A DNA stretch of 64,000 bases from Phlyctochytrium arcticum (Eukaryota > Chytridiomycota > Chytridiomycetes > Chytridiales > Chytridiaceae), in contig JAHLKI010000018.1 in the NCBI GenBank assembly GCA_025602905.1, positions 124,001 to 188,000 on the forward strand, written 5' to 3'. The position numbers and the translations under genes are program-made. Of the stretch, positions 50,699-58,888 are shown one piece after another. The notes under the pieces are model-generated. The model saw only the letters and a program-made list of their open reading frames with translations, did not search any database and was not told the origin of the DNA. How positions within the stretch are numbered: the first letter of the stretch is position 1; the number at the start of each line of letters is the position of its first letter.

Positions 50699-53600
50699 TC
50701 ACGCAGAGGTCGGTTCCGGGTCTTCTGTCTTCGGCCGATATACCCAGGGGACTTGACCCCGGAGGAGTCGCTGTAACTCACCATCGGCAAGATTGGCACG
50801 ACGGAGCTGATTGACGTGATATTGTGCCTTGACGGGTTTGCCGGAAAGGTCTTGAAGTACGTAAGAGTCAGGGAAAGTGCCGGAACCGGTGACGACGAGA
50901 GGGCCATAGCGCTTGACTTGAAATTTTTTGGGTTTGGCTACCTCGATGAGAACGAGGTCATTGGGGACGAAGACCTCGTGGGCGAACAAGTTGTTGTCAT
51001 GCCGTTCCTTAACGCGTTGCATATAATCCTGGGCGAGCTTGTTGGCATGTACGCGGGCGTCGATGGCGTCCATCAATTCGCGAAGGCGGTCCTGGGTAAG
51101 CTGCGGTGTTGTGGGAAATCCGGTGGGAAGGGGGAGGGCATCGCCGGGAATACGTGGCTCCACACCATACTTTAGGAAGAAAGGTGAGTATCCTGTGATT
51201 GAGTGTTTGCGGGCGCGGATCGCAAACAGAGCGACAGGTACAAACAAATCCCATTGGTTGGGGGCGAAACGAAAGTCGGTCAGGTACTTGGTGATAATCC
51301 CTCCAAGCAGGCCGTTGAGCTTTTCGTTTCTGCCGTTAGTCCTGGGATGATAAGCGGAAGTTGTGCGGTGATGGATAAGGTGCTTTGATGTGAACTGCGC
51401 AAGGACGTCGCCGACAAAGTTATTTCCGAGATCAGACAATAGTTCGGCAGGCATGCCGTGCTCCAGGAAGATCTGATGATACAAAGCGTCGGCAATTTCG
51501 GGGGCTGTGGCTTCCTTGAGCACTACTGCAACCGGCCAATCTAGGGTGTGTTCAAGAAATGTGAGTATCCAGCGATTACCGCGGCCTGTGATGGGAAGAA
51601 CACCAATAAAATCCATGGACCAACGTGAAAAGGGGCGGACAGGACGACGTAAGGGGTGCAATGGGGCGTTGGGCTGGTTGCTACGCGGGGCACTGACTTG
51701 ACAAGCGGGGCAGGCCGAAGTAATTGCTGTAAGCGACGACGCTAAGTCGGGCCACCACACTCGGGTGCGAATGATATCACGCAGGGCTTTTCCACCGAGG
51801 TGGCCTAAATCATTATGGAATTTGACAATGGTGTCGGCGCGCAGGGGGAGTGGGACGTAAGGGATGTGGTCGTAAAGAAGGGCGTCGTCCGCGTCTAAAG
51901 AAAAATGGCGAAGGTGAGTGTGACAATGGGTGCGGGTGGACTCATCGACCGGGAGGTGGGTGACGAGCTTCGCGGCATAGTCGTAGTCGAATGTGACACC
52001 TTGGCGAGACTGCACAAGCACTTGCTGGACTAATTCCGGCCAGGTATGGGTCCAGACCTGGGGTTCGTTAGCAGAGGCTGGGCTTAAAGCTTGGAGTCGG
52101 GCTGCCAGTTCGTCGGGTTCACCAAGTTTCTCCGCGAGCTTGGTTTTCCATAACAAGCGAGACAGGGCATCGGCGACTTTTTGCTGGTCGCCTTTCCGAT
52201 ACTGTATGATGAAATCATACTCGGTGAGCAACATAACCCAACGAGCCATCCGGCGCGACAGCGATTTCTGGGTTAGTAGATGTTCCAGCGATTTGTGATC
52301 CGTTCTGATAAGGAACGTTGGGCCCTCTAAATAGTGACGCCAGATGCCTAAAGCGTGAACGATGGCCAAGAGCTCCTTTTCGTGTATCGGATAATTTCGT
52401 TCATGAGAATTGAGCTTCCTGGAGTGGTAGGCCACAACGTGTTCGAGACCGTTCGCGTCTAGCTGGAGTAATGCACAACCCAAAGCCCAGTCGGAGGCGT
52501 CGGCATCTACGATAAATTGTTTTTTGAAGTCCGGGTGAGCAAGGACAGGGGCAGTGGTCAACGCAGTCTTAAGCTCAGAGAATGCGAGGTCTTGTTTCGT
52601 AGTCCACACGAGACGAGGACCCTTGGTGGCTTCGTATAACGGAGCGGCAAGCTGAGCGAAATTCTTGATATGCTGGAGAAAGTAGACGCACATTCCGAGA
52701 AAAGTTTGCAGTTCACCGAGGGTCGTGGGGGAAGGAATGGCGTCAATGGCAGCAATTTTAGACGGGTCTGGCCTGATCCCGTTTGCCTCGACTATGAACC
52801 CAAGGTACTTGAGGGACGATTGGGCCCACTTGCATTTTTCAAAACGTAAATGCACCTTGGCGGCCTGAAGGCGTTGCAAGACTATGTCGACGTGTCGAAG
52901 ATGGTCAGTCATTGAGCTGCTGAAGATAAGGATATCATCAAGGTAAGCAAAAGCAAACTTTCCAAGCACGTCGCCAAGAGCATTGTTAATAAAGCGCTGA
53001 TACGCCGGTGGACCATTGGTTAACCCAAAAGGGAGAACTAGCCAATAGTAATTGCCCAAAGGAGTTGTGAAGGCGGTCTTGTGCTGACTCGACCGATCCA
53101 TCGACAAGCGGTAAAACGCCTTCTGCTGATCCAAGGAGGTGAATATCGTGGCGCCACTCAATGCGGACAAGATACGACCAATATGTGGTAAGGGGAAACG
53201 GTCGCGGATGGTCTTACGGTTTAGGGCACGATAATCGATACAGAGCCGTAAACCTGCGCCGCCGGGTTTCTTTGCGAAGAGTATCGGAGATGCCCACTCG
53301 CAGTTGGGTGGAGCTTCCTTGATGAACCCCGCTGCGAGAAACAGGTTAAGTTGGTCGCGTAGTTCCTCTTCCTCGGCTGGTGAGAGGCGACGGGGGTTGG
53401 ACTGTACCGGGACATTATCCGTGGTTTGTATGCTGACTTTGGAGGTATCCGCGGGATCGTAGGGATGAATTTTATCAAAATCGGCGAACAATGACTGGTA
53501 CTTGGCAACCACCTCGGCCAAGGGGGCAGGGAGTTGGCTGGGATCAAACGCGTCGGTGGATAAGGCAGTGCCGGCAGCGGATCGTAACGGTTTCGCGATA

Positions 53601-53977
53601 GGGGCTTCAGACAAGGCGGGTGCAGCGCTCGAAACGAGAGCTTGCAAACGCATAGTCGGAGCCGGAGGGGAATCGGCGGTGGGCATAGCCAAGAAACACT
53701 GATCGGGCTGTTTGCGTAAGAGTTTGTTAAATTGGTTGGCGCTTAGATAGATTGGTGTACGGTCCGAGCGTATTCTGTTGAGATCAATGCTACAGAGCTT
53801 CGCAGGGTTGGGGCTGTCGAGGTGTGGTTTGGTCCTAGTGGGGATGACTATGGTATGGATCTGACTGGTGCGACTGTCGGGCCAGACAATAACATCCTGG
53901 TCAGGTTGGTGTGATGTAGTAACTGAGTTGCGCTTGGACCAATCTAGACCGAGAATAATGTCAGTGCTACGGTGCAT
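50699..53977 (-). CDS. pol: Ty3/Gypsy pol polyprotein, 5'-truncated by element C
   Basis: 1092 codons open. They begin in the C-terminal end of the aspartic protease (DIILGLDWSK; the usual motif is ILG.DW). Reverse transcriptase follows with LRLCIDYRALNRKTI, FTSLDQQKAFYRL and the YLDD box (FAYLDDILIF). RNase H has FIVDADASDWALG and HEKELLAIVHAL. Integrase has a zinc domain (H..H..CPACQ), DFIGVLP (Asp), SDLGNNF (Asp; the usual QG.EF box is degenerate) and NGRNEKLNG (Glu). No chromodomain is visible. The MHRS start is only palindrome sequence of element C, so gag and the protease catalytic DTG are displaced. The long intact frame indicates a young Ty3 copy and a younger C insertion. Confidence 0.92.
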   Translation of the reverse strand: MHRSTDIILGLDWSKRNSVTTSHQPDQDVIVWPDSRTSQIHTIVIPTRTKPHLDSPNPAKLCSIDLNRIRSDRTPIYLSANQFNKLLRKQPDQCFLAMPTADSPPAPTMRLQALVSSAAPALSEAPIAKPLRSAAGTALSTDAFDPSQLPAPLAEVVAKYQSLFADFDKIHPYDPADTSKVSIQTTDNVPVQSNPRRLSPAEEEELRDQLNLFLAAGFIKEAPPNCEWASPILFAKKPGGAGLRLCIDYRALNRKTIRDRFPLPHIGRILSALSGATIFTSLDQQKAFYRLSMDRSSQHKTAFTTPLGNYYWLVLPFGLTNGPPAYQRFINNALGDVLGKFAFAYLDDILIFSSSMTDHLRHVDIVLQRLQAAKVHLRFEKCKWAQSSLKYLGFIVEANGIRPDPSKIAAIDAIPSPTTLGELQTFLGMCVYFLQHIKNFAQLAAPLYEATKGPRLVWTTKQDLAFSELKTALTTAPVLAHPDFKKQFIVDADASDWALGCALLQLDANGLEHVVAYHSRKLNSHERNYPIHEKELLAIVHALGIWRHYLEGPTFLIRTDHKSLEHLLTQKSLSRRMARWVMLLTEYDFIIQYRKGDQQKVADALSRLLWKTKLAEKLGEPDELAARLQALSPASANEPQVWTHTWPELVQQVLVQSRQGVTFDYDYAAKLVTHLPVDESTRTHCHTHLRHFSLDADDALLYDHIPYVPLPLRADTIVKFHNDLGHLGGKALRDIIRTRVWWPDLASSLTAITSACPACQVSAPRSNQPNAPLHPLRRPVRPFSRWSMDFIGVLPITGRGNRWILTFLEHTLDWPVAVVLKEATAPEIADALYHQIFLEHGMPAELLSDLGNNFVGDVLAQFTSKHLIHHRTTSAYHPRTNGRNEKLNGLLGGIITKYLTDFRFAPNQWDLFVPVALFAIRARKHSITGYSPFFLKYGVEPRIPGDALPLPTGFPTTPQLTQDRLRELMDAIDARVHANKLAQDYMQRVKERHDNNLFAHEVFVPNDLVLIEVAKPKKFQVKRYGPLVVTGSGTFPDSYVLQDLSGKPVKAQYHVNQLRRANLADGELQRLLRGQVPWVYRPKTEDPEPTSA

Positions 53978-54027
53978 ATGACCCTAATTCCCTCTAAGAG
54001 GGAATTAGGGTCATATGCACCGTAGCA
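53965..54027. repeat. 63-bp palindrome, left end of element C
   Basis: Arms of 31 bp (TGCTACGGTGCATATGACCC.. and its exact complement ..CATATGCACCGTAGCA) around a single central A at 53996. Limits are TG...CA. It has the same architecture as the A/B palindrome, and after TG both carry TGCA followed by ACC, but the sequences are otherwise different. It abuts the Ty3 protease codons on one side and element DNA on the other. Confidence 0.85.
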
Positions 54028-54230
54028 GTGACTGGGTTCCTATATAGATTTGACCTGGTCAAGCGCTTAAGATGCCGCCCGAGCCAATAGTATAGATACA
54101 TAGTTATATGGTTACATAATACAGATCTATCCTATTAATAGAACTATGACCAGATCCTGACCAGATCCTGACCAGATCCAAGATCGAGTCAAATCCGAGG
54201 GCAACCGCCCGTCTTGCCTTGAATCTCACA
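54028..54230. repeat. Subterminal region of C with three 11-bp iterons
   Basis: TGACCAGATCC is repeated three times in tandem at 54147-54179, with a related TTGACCTGGTC near 54048. Equivalent in position to the CCAATAGTGG arrays of A and B. The right end of C is outside the window, so the inverted-repeat nature cannot be tested here. Confidence 0.6.
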
Positions 54231-54581
54231 CTAATCTATCTGTATCACCTCTGACTCGATGACGTCATCCGCCGTGGTGTCACTCGTCTCTATTATATCG
54301 ATATTCCGAACCCACACTTCATTCGTCGTCAGATACAACTCTCTGACTTCCTCTGGCATATTCGTCACGTCTACGTGGCGGGATGTCAAGATCTTGAACT
54401 TTAGCTTCTTCAAAATTGTCCCTCGCTTGATTTGATGGCTTGTTATATTCCGCAGCTTCATTGTCTTCTTGATTGTCGCAAGTAAATCACTATGTTCCTT
54501 TATCAGCTTCTGCGCTTTCTTAAACTCTTCCGATTGATCCAAGTCTATCAGACGTTCCATCTTCTTCTCCAGGTAATCCAT
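54231..54581 (-). CDS. Hypothetical protein at the left end of element C
   Basis: 116 residues, start MDYLEKKMERLIDLD. N-terminal half helical and charged (FKKAQKLIKEHSDLLATIKK), C-terminal half beta/acidic ending TSDTTADDVIESEVIQID. Lies 200 bp from the end palindrome. A TATATAAAG box is about 70 bp upstream of the start. No relative in A or B is recognisable. Function unknown; position and strong TATA box suggest early expression. Confidence 0.55.
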   Translation of the reverse strand: MDYLEKKMERLIDLDQSEEFKKAQKLIKEHSDLLATIKKTMKLRNITSHQIKRGTILKKLKFKILTSRHVDVTNMPEEVRELYLTTNEVWVRNIDIIETSDTTADDVIESEVIQID

Positions 54582-54647
54582 TGATGCTCTTTGATGCTAT
54601 TTGGCGCTAACTTGATTCTAACTGAGGATATCTGAGGCAGGACCGTC

Positions 54648-54658
54648 GCTTTATATAC
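54648..54658 (-). promoter_or_regulatory. TATA box of the 116-residue gene
   Basis: GAGTATATAAAGCG on the minus strand, about 70 bp before the ATG at 54581. It is a textbook RNA polymerase II TATA element, unlike the ATAGA-type sites of the structural genes. Confidence 0.5.
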
Positions 54659-54659
54659 T

Positions 54660-55084
54660 CGGGATTGTATCTATACCTTTTCTTTCTATGGATAGGAAAG
54701 ACTCTCTTGCTCCTTCACTGCCGCTTATTCGCCCCGAGGTCCCATGCTACATGTCGCCACTTGTCTATTTACTTTTAGCAAAAAGTCGCAAAAATCCTAC
54801 AAAAGTATTATTACTCCTGTATTTTTACTTTTATAGGTTTTTTCCTACTTTTTCAAATTGCTGAATATGAAGCTACGTGTTGTAAGTGACGCAAGCAGTA
54901 ACAGGACTGCCCTCGACGCAAAAAGGCGTATGGGGAAAATCTTGGCCATATGACTCACACTCTTGGTCAGACAATACCATCTCTATTCTTTATTGATTCT
55001 TTATGATTCTTTAGCTATTCAAACATTGCATTATTTGAAGCTTTTATATTACAAAGTCTTTTTCGAAAATATTCAATTGGTCAT
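54660..55084. other. Intergenic region of element C, no gene
   Basis: AT-rich, T-run-rich 425 bp downstream of the capsid gene. It contains three TGATTCTTTA-like short repeats near 54992-55015 and GACGCAAAAAGGCGTA. No open frame of note. Confidence 0.45.
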
Positions 55085-56335
55085 CTAGATTACATCAACC
55101 AAGTCTGAAACACTGAGGGTAACGTTCTCTTGGTATGTCAACAACAAGCGACAGTTGCTACTAGGTTTGTTGTTGGGGTCGTGTTCTGTAGTGAGTTTGA
55201 ATACTGCATCTGTACCAGTAAAGTTCAATGCAGCCGGAACACCTTCTTCTAGAGATTGGAAAGCCCAGCCTGCGCTAAAGTACTTGTTGTTATAATCAGC
55301 CAAACTAGGAAGTGACAATTCACCCATAGAGTAAAAGTCATTCTGCTGCAATTGAGTGACCAATAGAGTCTGAGGATTCGTTAGTGAATTCTGGAAGCCT
55401 CTGCCTGTATTATTCGGAATAACAATACCACCGATATTCATCCACCACTGACGCAAGCCTTTTGAAGAACTAATAGAATTCTTGTCTTTGGAAAGATCTT
55501 GCATTTGGTCGTCGTCAATCCATGAGAAATCAATAGATCGTAAAGAGCGTACACCAGAAAAGTTTGTAGAGTAGATTTGTCGACTAGCACCGTTGCAATT
55601 AATTTCAACTTGAGTCGTTCGGACGTAATCGTAATTGATTGCTTTGCCAGCATCAATCGACTTCTCCACTTGGAATACGTATTCAGGAGGAGGAGTAACA
55701 CAGGGGACCAAGAATTCAACGTTTCTGAATATAACTTCATCAACTGTATCATTCAAGTAAAACTGTTTGGGATCAACTATAGTCAAGTATATATCAATAT
55801 TCTGTGAGGGGTGGGCCCATATATGGAGTGGACGGTCGTCATCACAGTGGAAAAATCCTATCGGCATGTGACTCGTGTAAGATACTGTAGGTGATGTTTG
55901 GAAGATGTTCGTCGTACCATAGCCGTTCATGCTTCGAATCGTTTTCTTCAACGTTTCAGGAATATACTTGTAGTTGTGAGTTAGATAATGAGGATAGTTG
56001 GGAATTTCCTGAATAACCTTGTTACCAATTTGAACACGCACTGATTGAATAAGACCATCAAGGCCCAATTCGGTATTCACAATATTGTTCCCTGAAACAG
56101 GAACACCGTTTTTCATGGCAGTTACGTCAAATGAAAGAAGCAACTTTTGCAATATCAAGGATCGAGAAGAATCATTTAAGGTAATCTTGATAGGGGTAGT
56201 TGTTCGCGTTTTCGACGTGAATACATCTTGACCTAATGGATTGAAAAACAACCAAGATTCACCACGAGGGTCAGAATAGGGCATACTATAGCGATTCGAA
56301 TTAATTAGCCAGTTGCGCGGAATATTTTCAGACAT
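55085..56335 (-). CDS. Major capsid protein, double jelly-roll type (element C)
   Basis: 416 residues, start MSENIPRNWLINSNRYSMP. First jelly roll: SLILQKLLLSFDVTAMKNG and GLDGLIQSVRVQIGNKVIQE, then PHYLTHNYKYIPETLKK. Inter-domain/second jelly roll: IDIYLTIVDPKQFYLND, VEINCNGASRQIYSTNF, GVRSLRSIDFSWIDDDQ, WWMNIGGIVIPNN, and a closing beta segment (CRLLLTYQENVTLSVSD). The order fits double-jelly-roll capsid proteins of the Polinton/adintovirus/PLV group, though it is shorter than most. The N-terminal third aligns with the truncated A and B copies. It is the only intact capsid gene in the window and lies next to the charged protein and penton genes. Confidence 0.75.
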   Translation of the reverse strand: MSENIPRNWLINSNRYSMPYSDPRGESWLFFNPLGQDVFTSKTRTTTPIKITLNDSSRSLILQKLLLSFDVTAMKNGVPVSGNNIVNTELGLDGLIQSVRVQIGNKVIQEIPNYPHYLTHNYKYIPETLKKTIRSMNGYGTTNIFQTSPTVSYTSHMPIGFFHCDDDRPLHIWAHPSQNIDIYLTIVDPKQFYLNDTVDEVIFRNVEFLVPCVTPPPEYVFQVEKSIDAGKAINYDYVRTTQVEINCNGASRQIYSTNFSGVRSLRSIDFSWIDDDQMQDLSKDKNSISSSKGLRQWWMNIGGIVIPNNTGRGFQNSLTNPQTLLVTQLQQNDFYSMGELSLPSLADYNNKYFSAGWAFQSLEEGVPAALNFTGTDAVFKLTTEHDPNNKPSSNCRLLLTYQENVTLSVSDLVDVI

Positions 56336-56363
56336 GGTTTACTTAATGAATATATAAAAAAAA

Positions 56364-56846
56364 TCAATACCCGAATATTCCGCCAAAGTTTTCTTCTTCA
56401 ACTACTTTTTTTTCAACTTGTTTAGTTTTTTCAACTTGTTGTTTCTTTTGGGCCTTTGGTTTGACCTGCGTATTCTTCTGTTCTCTCAATTGTTTCTTTT
56501 GTAACCTTTCGAGACGTTTCTTTTCTTTTTCTTGTCGTTTACGTTCTTCTAATTGATTCACCAAGTTGTAGGCCTCTTCAATTTTCCTCTGATATTCCAA
56601 TTGTTCCCTTTCTTCATCACGTTGTTTCTGCATAGTATTCAATTGAATCTTCCTCGACTCTTGCGCTTTGCGTAGAGCTTCCTTTTGCTTCTCAGACATC
56701 TGCCTCTTTTTCTTGGGTGCTTCTTCAATTACAGTAGCTGTTGGTTCTTCTTCTTGTTGTACTGCTTCCCGTACAGGTTCTTGTACAACATCTTGTACCG
56801 GACTAGTTTCTTGTGGTTCAAGTAAAGCGTCTTCTTCAGTATTCAT
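56364..56846 (-). CDS. Lysine/glutamate-rich coiled-coil protein with IFG tail (element C)
   Basis: 160 residues, start MNTEEDALLEPQETS. Acidic N-terminus, then a long K/E/Q/R helix (about 45-150: KKKRQMSEKQKEALRKAQE; ERKRQEKEKKRLERLQKK), ending EENFGGIFGY. Same slot and character as the B protein (THIFGRR end) and A remnant. The conserved tail after a disordered charged body suggests a docking peptide, for example to capsid or penton during assembly. Composition makes database matches unreliable. Confidence 0.7.
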   Translation of the reverse strand: MNTEEDALLEPQETSPVQDVVQEPVREAVQQEEEPTATVIEEAPKKKRQMSEKQKEALRKAQESRKIQLNTMQKQRDEEREQLEYQRKIEEAYNLVNQLEERKRQEKEKKRLERLQKKQLREQKNTQVKPKAQKKQQVEKTKQVEKKVVEEENFGGIFGY

Positions 56847-56872
56847 TTTATCATGTACAAAACAAAAAAATA

Positions 56873-57043
56873 TTAGAGTAATTTGTTTAAAGTCTTGAGT
56901 GCTTTCTCTAGTTGTGTCAGTACTTTGTCTAATTTTTCTTTTTGTGACTTTTCAATTCTTTTTTGTGTCTTTTCCTTCTTGTTTCATTTTTCGATCTCGT
57001 TTAATATTTTGTATGTCTCAAAAAATTCTTCTTCATTATCCAT
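56873..57043 (-). pseudogene. Small coiled-coil gene interrupted by TGA (element C)
   Basis: 57 codons from ATG 57043 (MDNEEEFFETYKILNEIEK) to TAA 56873, with a TGA at codon 20 (56986-56984) and then NKKEKTQKRIEKSQKEKL..LEKALKTLNKLL in the same frame. The downstream half keeps heptad spacing, so the frame looks recently closed or read through. TGA is used as a true stop elsewhere in C (ATPase end), which argues against recoding. Confidence 0.5.
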
Positions 57044-57068
57044 TTTATCCTAACAACAAAAAAAAATC

Positions 57069-57788
57069 TTATATTCTCACATCTTGGACGTCGTCGGCAA
57101 GGAGAAAGCGTACAGTGAGTGGTGATTCTAGGGCCAGCTCTTCGTTGGTCATGCTATCTACAAGATGAAACTCTATTTTGCTAATAGTTTGATCCACAGT
57201 GAGCCACTCACTATCGTTGGTAAAATTGATGACATCTCCGAAACTGTCAGGCACTAATGTTGCTACTACACTGCTACCAATGTCATTGTAATCGCTAAGG
57301 AATCTAACTGAAGGGACGTTGATGTTGCTAGTAAGAAGTATGGGGTAACTACCTGAGAGATTGACTGTGTTTTTAAATGTAGCAGATTTGCCTAAAGATG
57401 TCGCTGTGCGATTCGACATGCCACTGACACTGTACATTTTTGTTCCTTCTTTGCCAGGCAGAATACTGAAATCCTTATCAACACAAGACAATGTAATGCG
57501 ACGTGTGATTTGGTTGTAGGTTGCAGAATACGATTGGGAACCTGCTATTGTCATGGCTGATGCAACGGCCTGACCAAAGTTTGCAACGGTATAATTTCCT
57601 GGTGGAACAGTTGCAACGATTGGATCGTCATTGCCGCTTTCTTTGAATACAATGGTGTTGTTGGTTGAATTAATAAGATCGTAGTCTTGGATGAATGAGA
57701 CACTGAGAATCTTGATGTAACTGACATTGCGACGACCTATGGGAAAGCTACGGCCTTTCAAGCTACAGAATGTCAACTTGTTGATCAT
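57069..57788 (-). CDS. Penton-type minor capsid protein (element C)
   Basis: 239 residues from MINKLTFCSLKGRSF. The open frame extends upstream, but that part overlaps the ATPase. Features in order: NNTIVFKESGNDDPIVATV and PPGNYTVANFGQAVASAM, then YSATYNQITRRITLS, a KMYSVSGM segment, NLSGSYPILLTSNI and a closing ISKIEFHLVDSMTNEEL, which resembles the C-terminal strand of PLV/virophage penton proteins. Homologous to the B and A pentons though well diverged. Divergent from the ATPase, 37 bp apart. Confidence 0.82.
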   Translation of the reverse strand: MINKLTFCSLKGRSFPIGRRNVSYIKILSVSFIQDYDLINSTNNTIVFKESGNDDPIVATVPPGNYTVANFGQAVASAMTIAGSQSYSATYNQITRRITLSCVDKDFSILPGKEGTKMYSVSGMSNRTATSLGKSATFKNTVNLSGSYPILLTSNINVPSVRFLSDYNDIGSSVVATLVPDSFGDVINFTNDSEWLTVDQTISKIEFHLVDSMTNEELALESPLTVRFLLADDVQDVRI

Positions 57789-57804
57789 CGTACTTGTTTC
57801 TTCT

Positions 57805-57817
57805 CTTATATAATAGA
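57805..57817. promoter_or_regulatory. Promoter-like CTTATATAATAGA (C)
   Basis: Sits in the 37-bp gap between penton (-) and ATPase (+) starts, aligned with TTATTATAC(C/A)ATAGA of A and B. Confidence 0.55.
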
Positions 57818-57825
57818 AAAGAAAC

Positions 57826-58533
57826 ATGTATCGAGTGAAACCTATATACAACAGTAAATCGGTAGCACCAGACAAAAGAGTACCCTTTCCCCTAGCATCT
57901 CCGGAGCTATGCTCGACGTTATGCGCGCCCAGAAAATCGGGCAAAACTAGTTACGTGTGCGGAGTAATAAACGATGTCTATGCGCCAGTGGTTGACAAGG
58001 TGATTATCATGTCTGATACAGTAGAATACGATTTATGTATACAAGAATTGGCCAAAGTCACAAAGCATCAGAATATATTTTTTGCCGATGTAGTCTCTAA
58101 TGAAAGTATCAAGAGTATTGTTGATTCGCAAATTGCAGGGGATTGTAAAGACAAGATCCTATTATACATTGATGACGCGGGCGATTCGGCACGAAGTAAA
58201 GACTTGTCGCGTGAATTGGACAAACTCTTTACGAAGGGAAGACACTACAATATCTCTATAATTGTGACATGTCAAAGCATCACCAGTCAGCTCTCTCGAA
58301 AACAAAAAAATTGCACAACTGAGTGGATCATATTCCGCAATAACAGAAAAGATATGGAAACTCTGGCCGAGACTTTGGTGACAGCTTTTGCTGACAAGAA
58401 GGAAATATTAGACTATTTGGTTCAATGTACGACAAAGCCGTATTCGTTTTGTTATATAAATTTAGCTAATGATAATGCAAAGGAAATCTACACATACTGT
58501 GAAGACAATGTATTCAAATATTACTTTACTTGA
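57826..58533 (+). CDS. DNA-packaging ATPase, A32/FtsK-HerA-like (element C)
   Basis: 235 residues. Walker A is APRKSGKTS (about 33-41), preceded by STLC. Walker B is ILLYIDDAG (about 110-118). IIVTCQSITSQLSRKQK (about 145-160) fits the sensor/arginine-finger area. PYSFCYINL near the end matches PYTFLYIDV of the A and B enzymes. Intact. The last 8 bp overlap the 3' end of the small basic gene on the other strand. TGA is its stop codon. Confidence 0.82.
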   Translation: MYRVKPIYNSKSVAPDKRVPFPLASPELCSTLCAPRKSGKTSYVCGVINDVYAPVVDKVIIMSDTVEYDLCIQELAKVTKHQNIFFADVVSNESIKSIVDSQIAGDCKDKILLYIDDAGDSARSKDLSRELDKLFTKGRHYNISIIVTCQSITSQLSRKQKNCTTEWIIFRNNRKDMETLAETLVTAFADKKEILDYLVQCTTKPYSFCYINLANDNAKEIYTYCEDNVFKYYFT

Positions 58534-58831
58534 GGTTCGCTTCAAGTCTATCGGCAAATGCTTCTGAATTCTTATGCAGGTCGGATAGCTTCTTCACGCC
58601 GCTTTCTGCTTTGGAATTGAGGTCATTTGCTTTTCCTCTAATTTTCTCATTAAACAGATCGGGACTCTCTTGAATACTCTGGTTAACACCTTTTAGTAAC
58701 TTCTGTCCTTTATTCGCGATTCCTACCGCTTGTGATGCAAACGATCGAGCTTTGTGGGCAAAGAGCGGTGCGTTTGTCCATGCTGTACGCAATCCTTGTT
58801 TTCCCTTATTGAAAAGGTTACGGAAACTCAT
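58526..58831 (-). CDS. Small basic amphipathic-helix protein (element C)
   Basis: 101 residues from MSFRNLFNKGKQGLR; a longer in-frame start at 58870 is less likely because B starts at the equivalent point. ANKGQKLLKGVNQSIQ matches the B protein's ATKGHKLLTHVNKGIQ, and both end with a charged LDHLE / ADRLE segment. Proposed internal capsid or membrane-active protein on the basis of size, charge and helix pattern only. Confidence 0.65.
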   Translation of the reverse strand: MSFRNLFNKGKQGLRTAWTNAPLFAHKARSFASQAVGIANKGQKLLKGVNQSIQESPDLFNEKIRGKANDLNSKAESGVKKLSDLHKNSEAFADRLEANLK

Positions 58832-58838
58832 GGTTTTG

Positions 58839-58854
58839 TTATATATTACATAGA
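58839..58854. promoter_or_regulatory. Promoter-like TTATATATTACATAGA (C)
   Basis: Lies 7 bp upstream of the small basic gene start (-) and about 35 bp before the 505-residue gene (+). Same ATAGA core as the penton/ATPase sites. Confidence 0.5.
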
Positions 58855-58888
58855 TTTTATATTCTCTCATGCATAGAGAAAAGAAAGA

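Noticed and set aside
53965..54027. Transcription terminator hairpin
   Set aside because: It lies at the boundary of two mobile elements and matches the end architecture of A/B. A bacterial-type terminator makes no sense in this host.
56984..56986. Alternative genetic code with TGA as sense codon in element C
   Set aside because: The C ATPase ends with TGA at its natural C-terminus and other genes contain no in-frame TGA.
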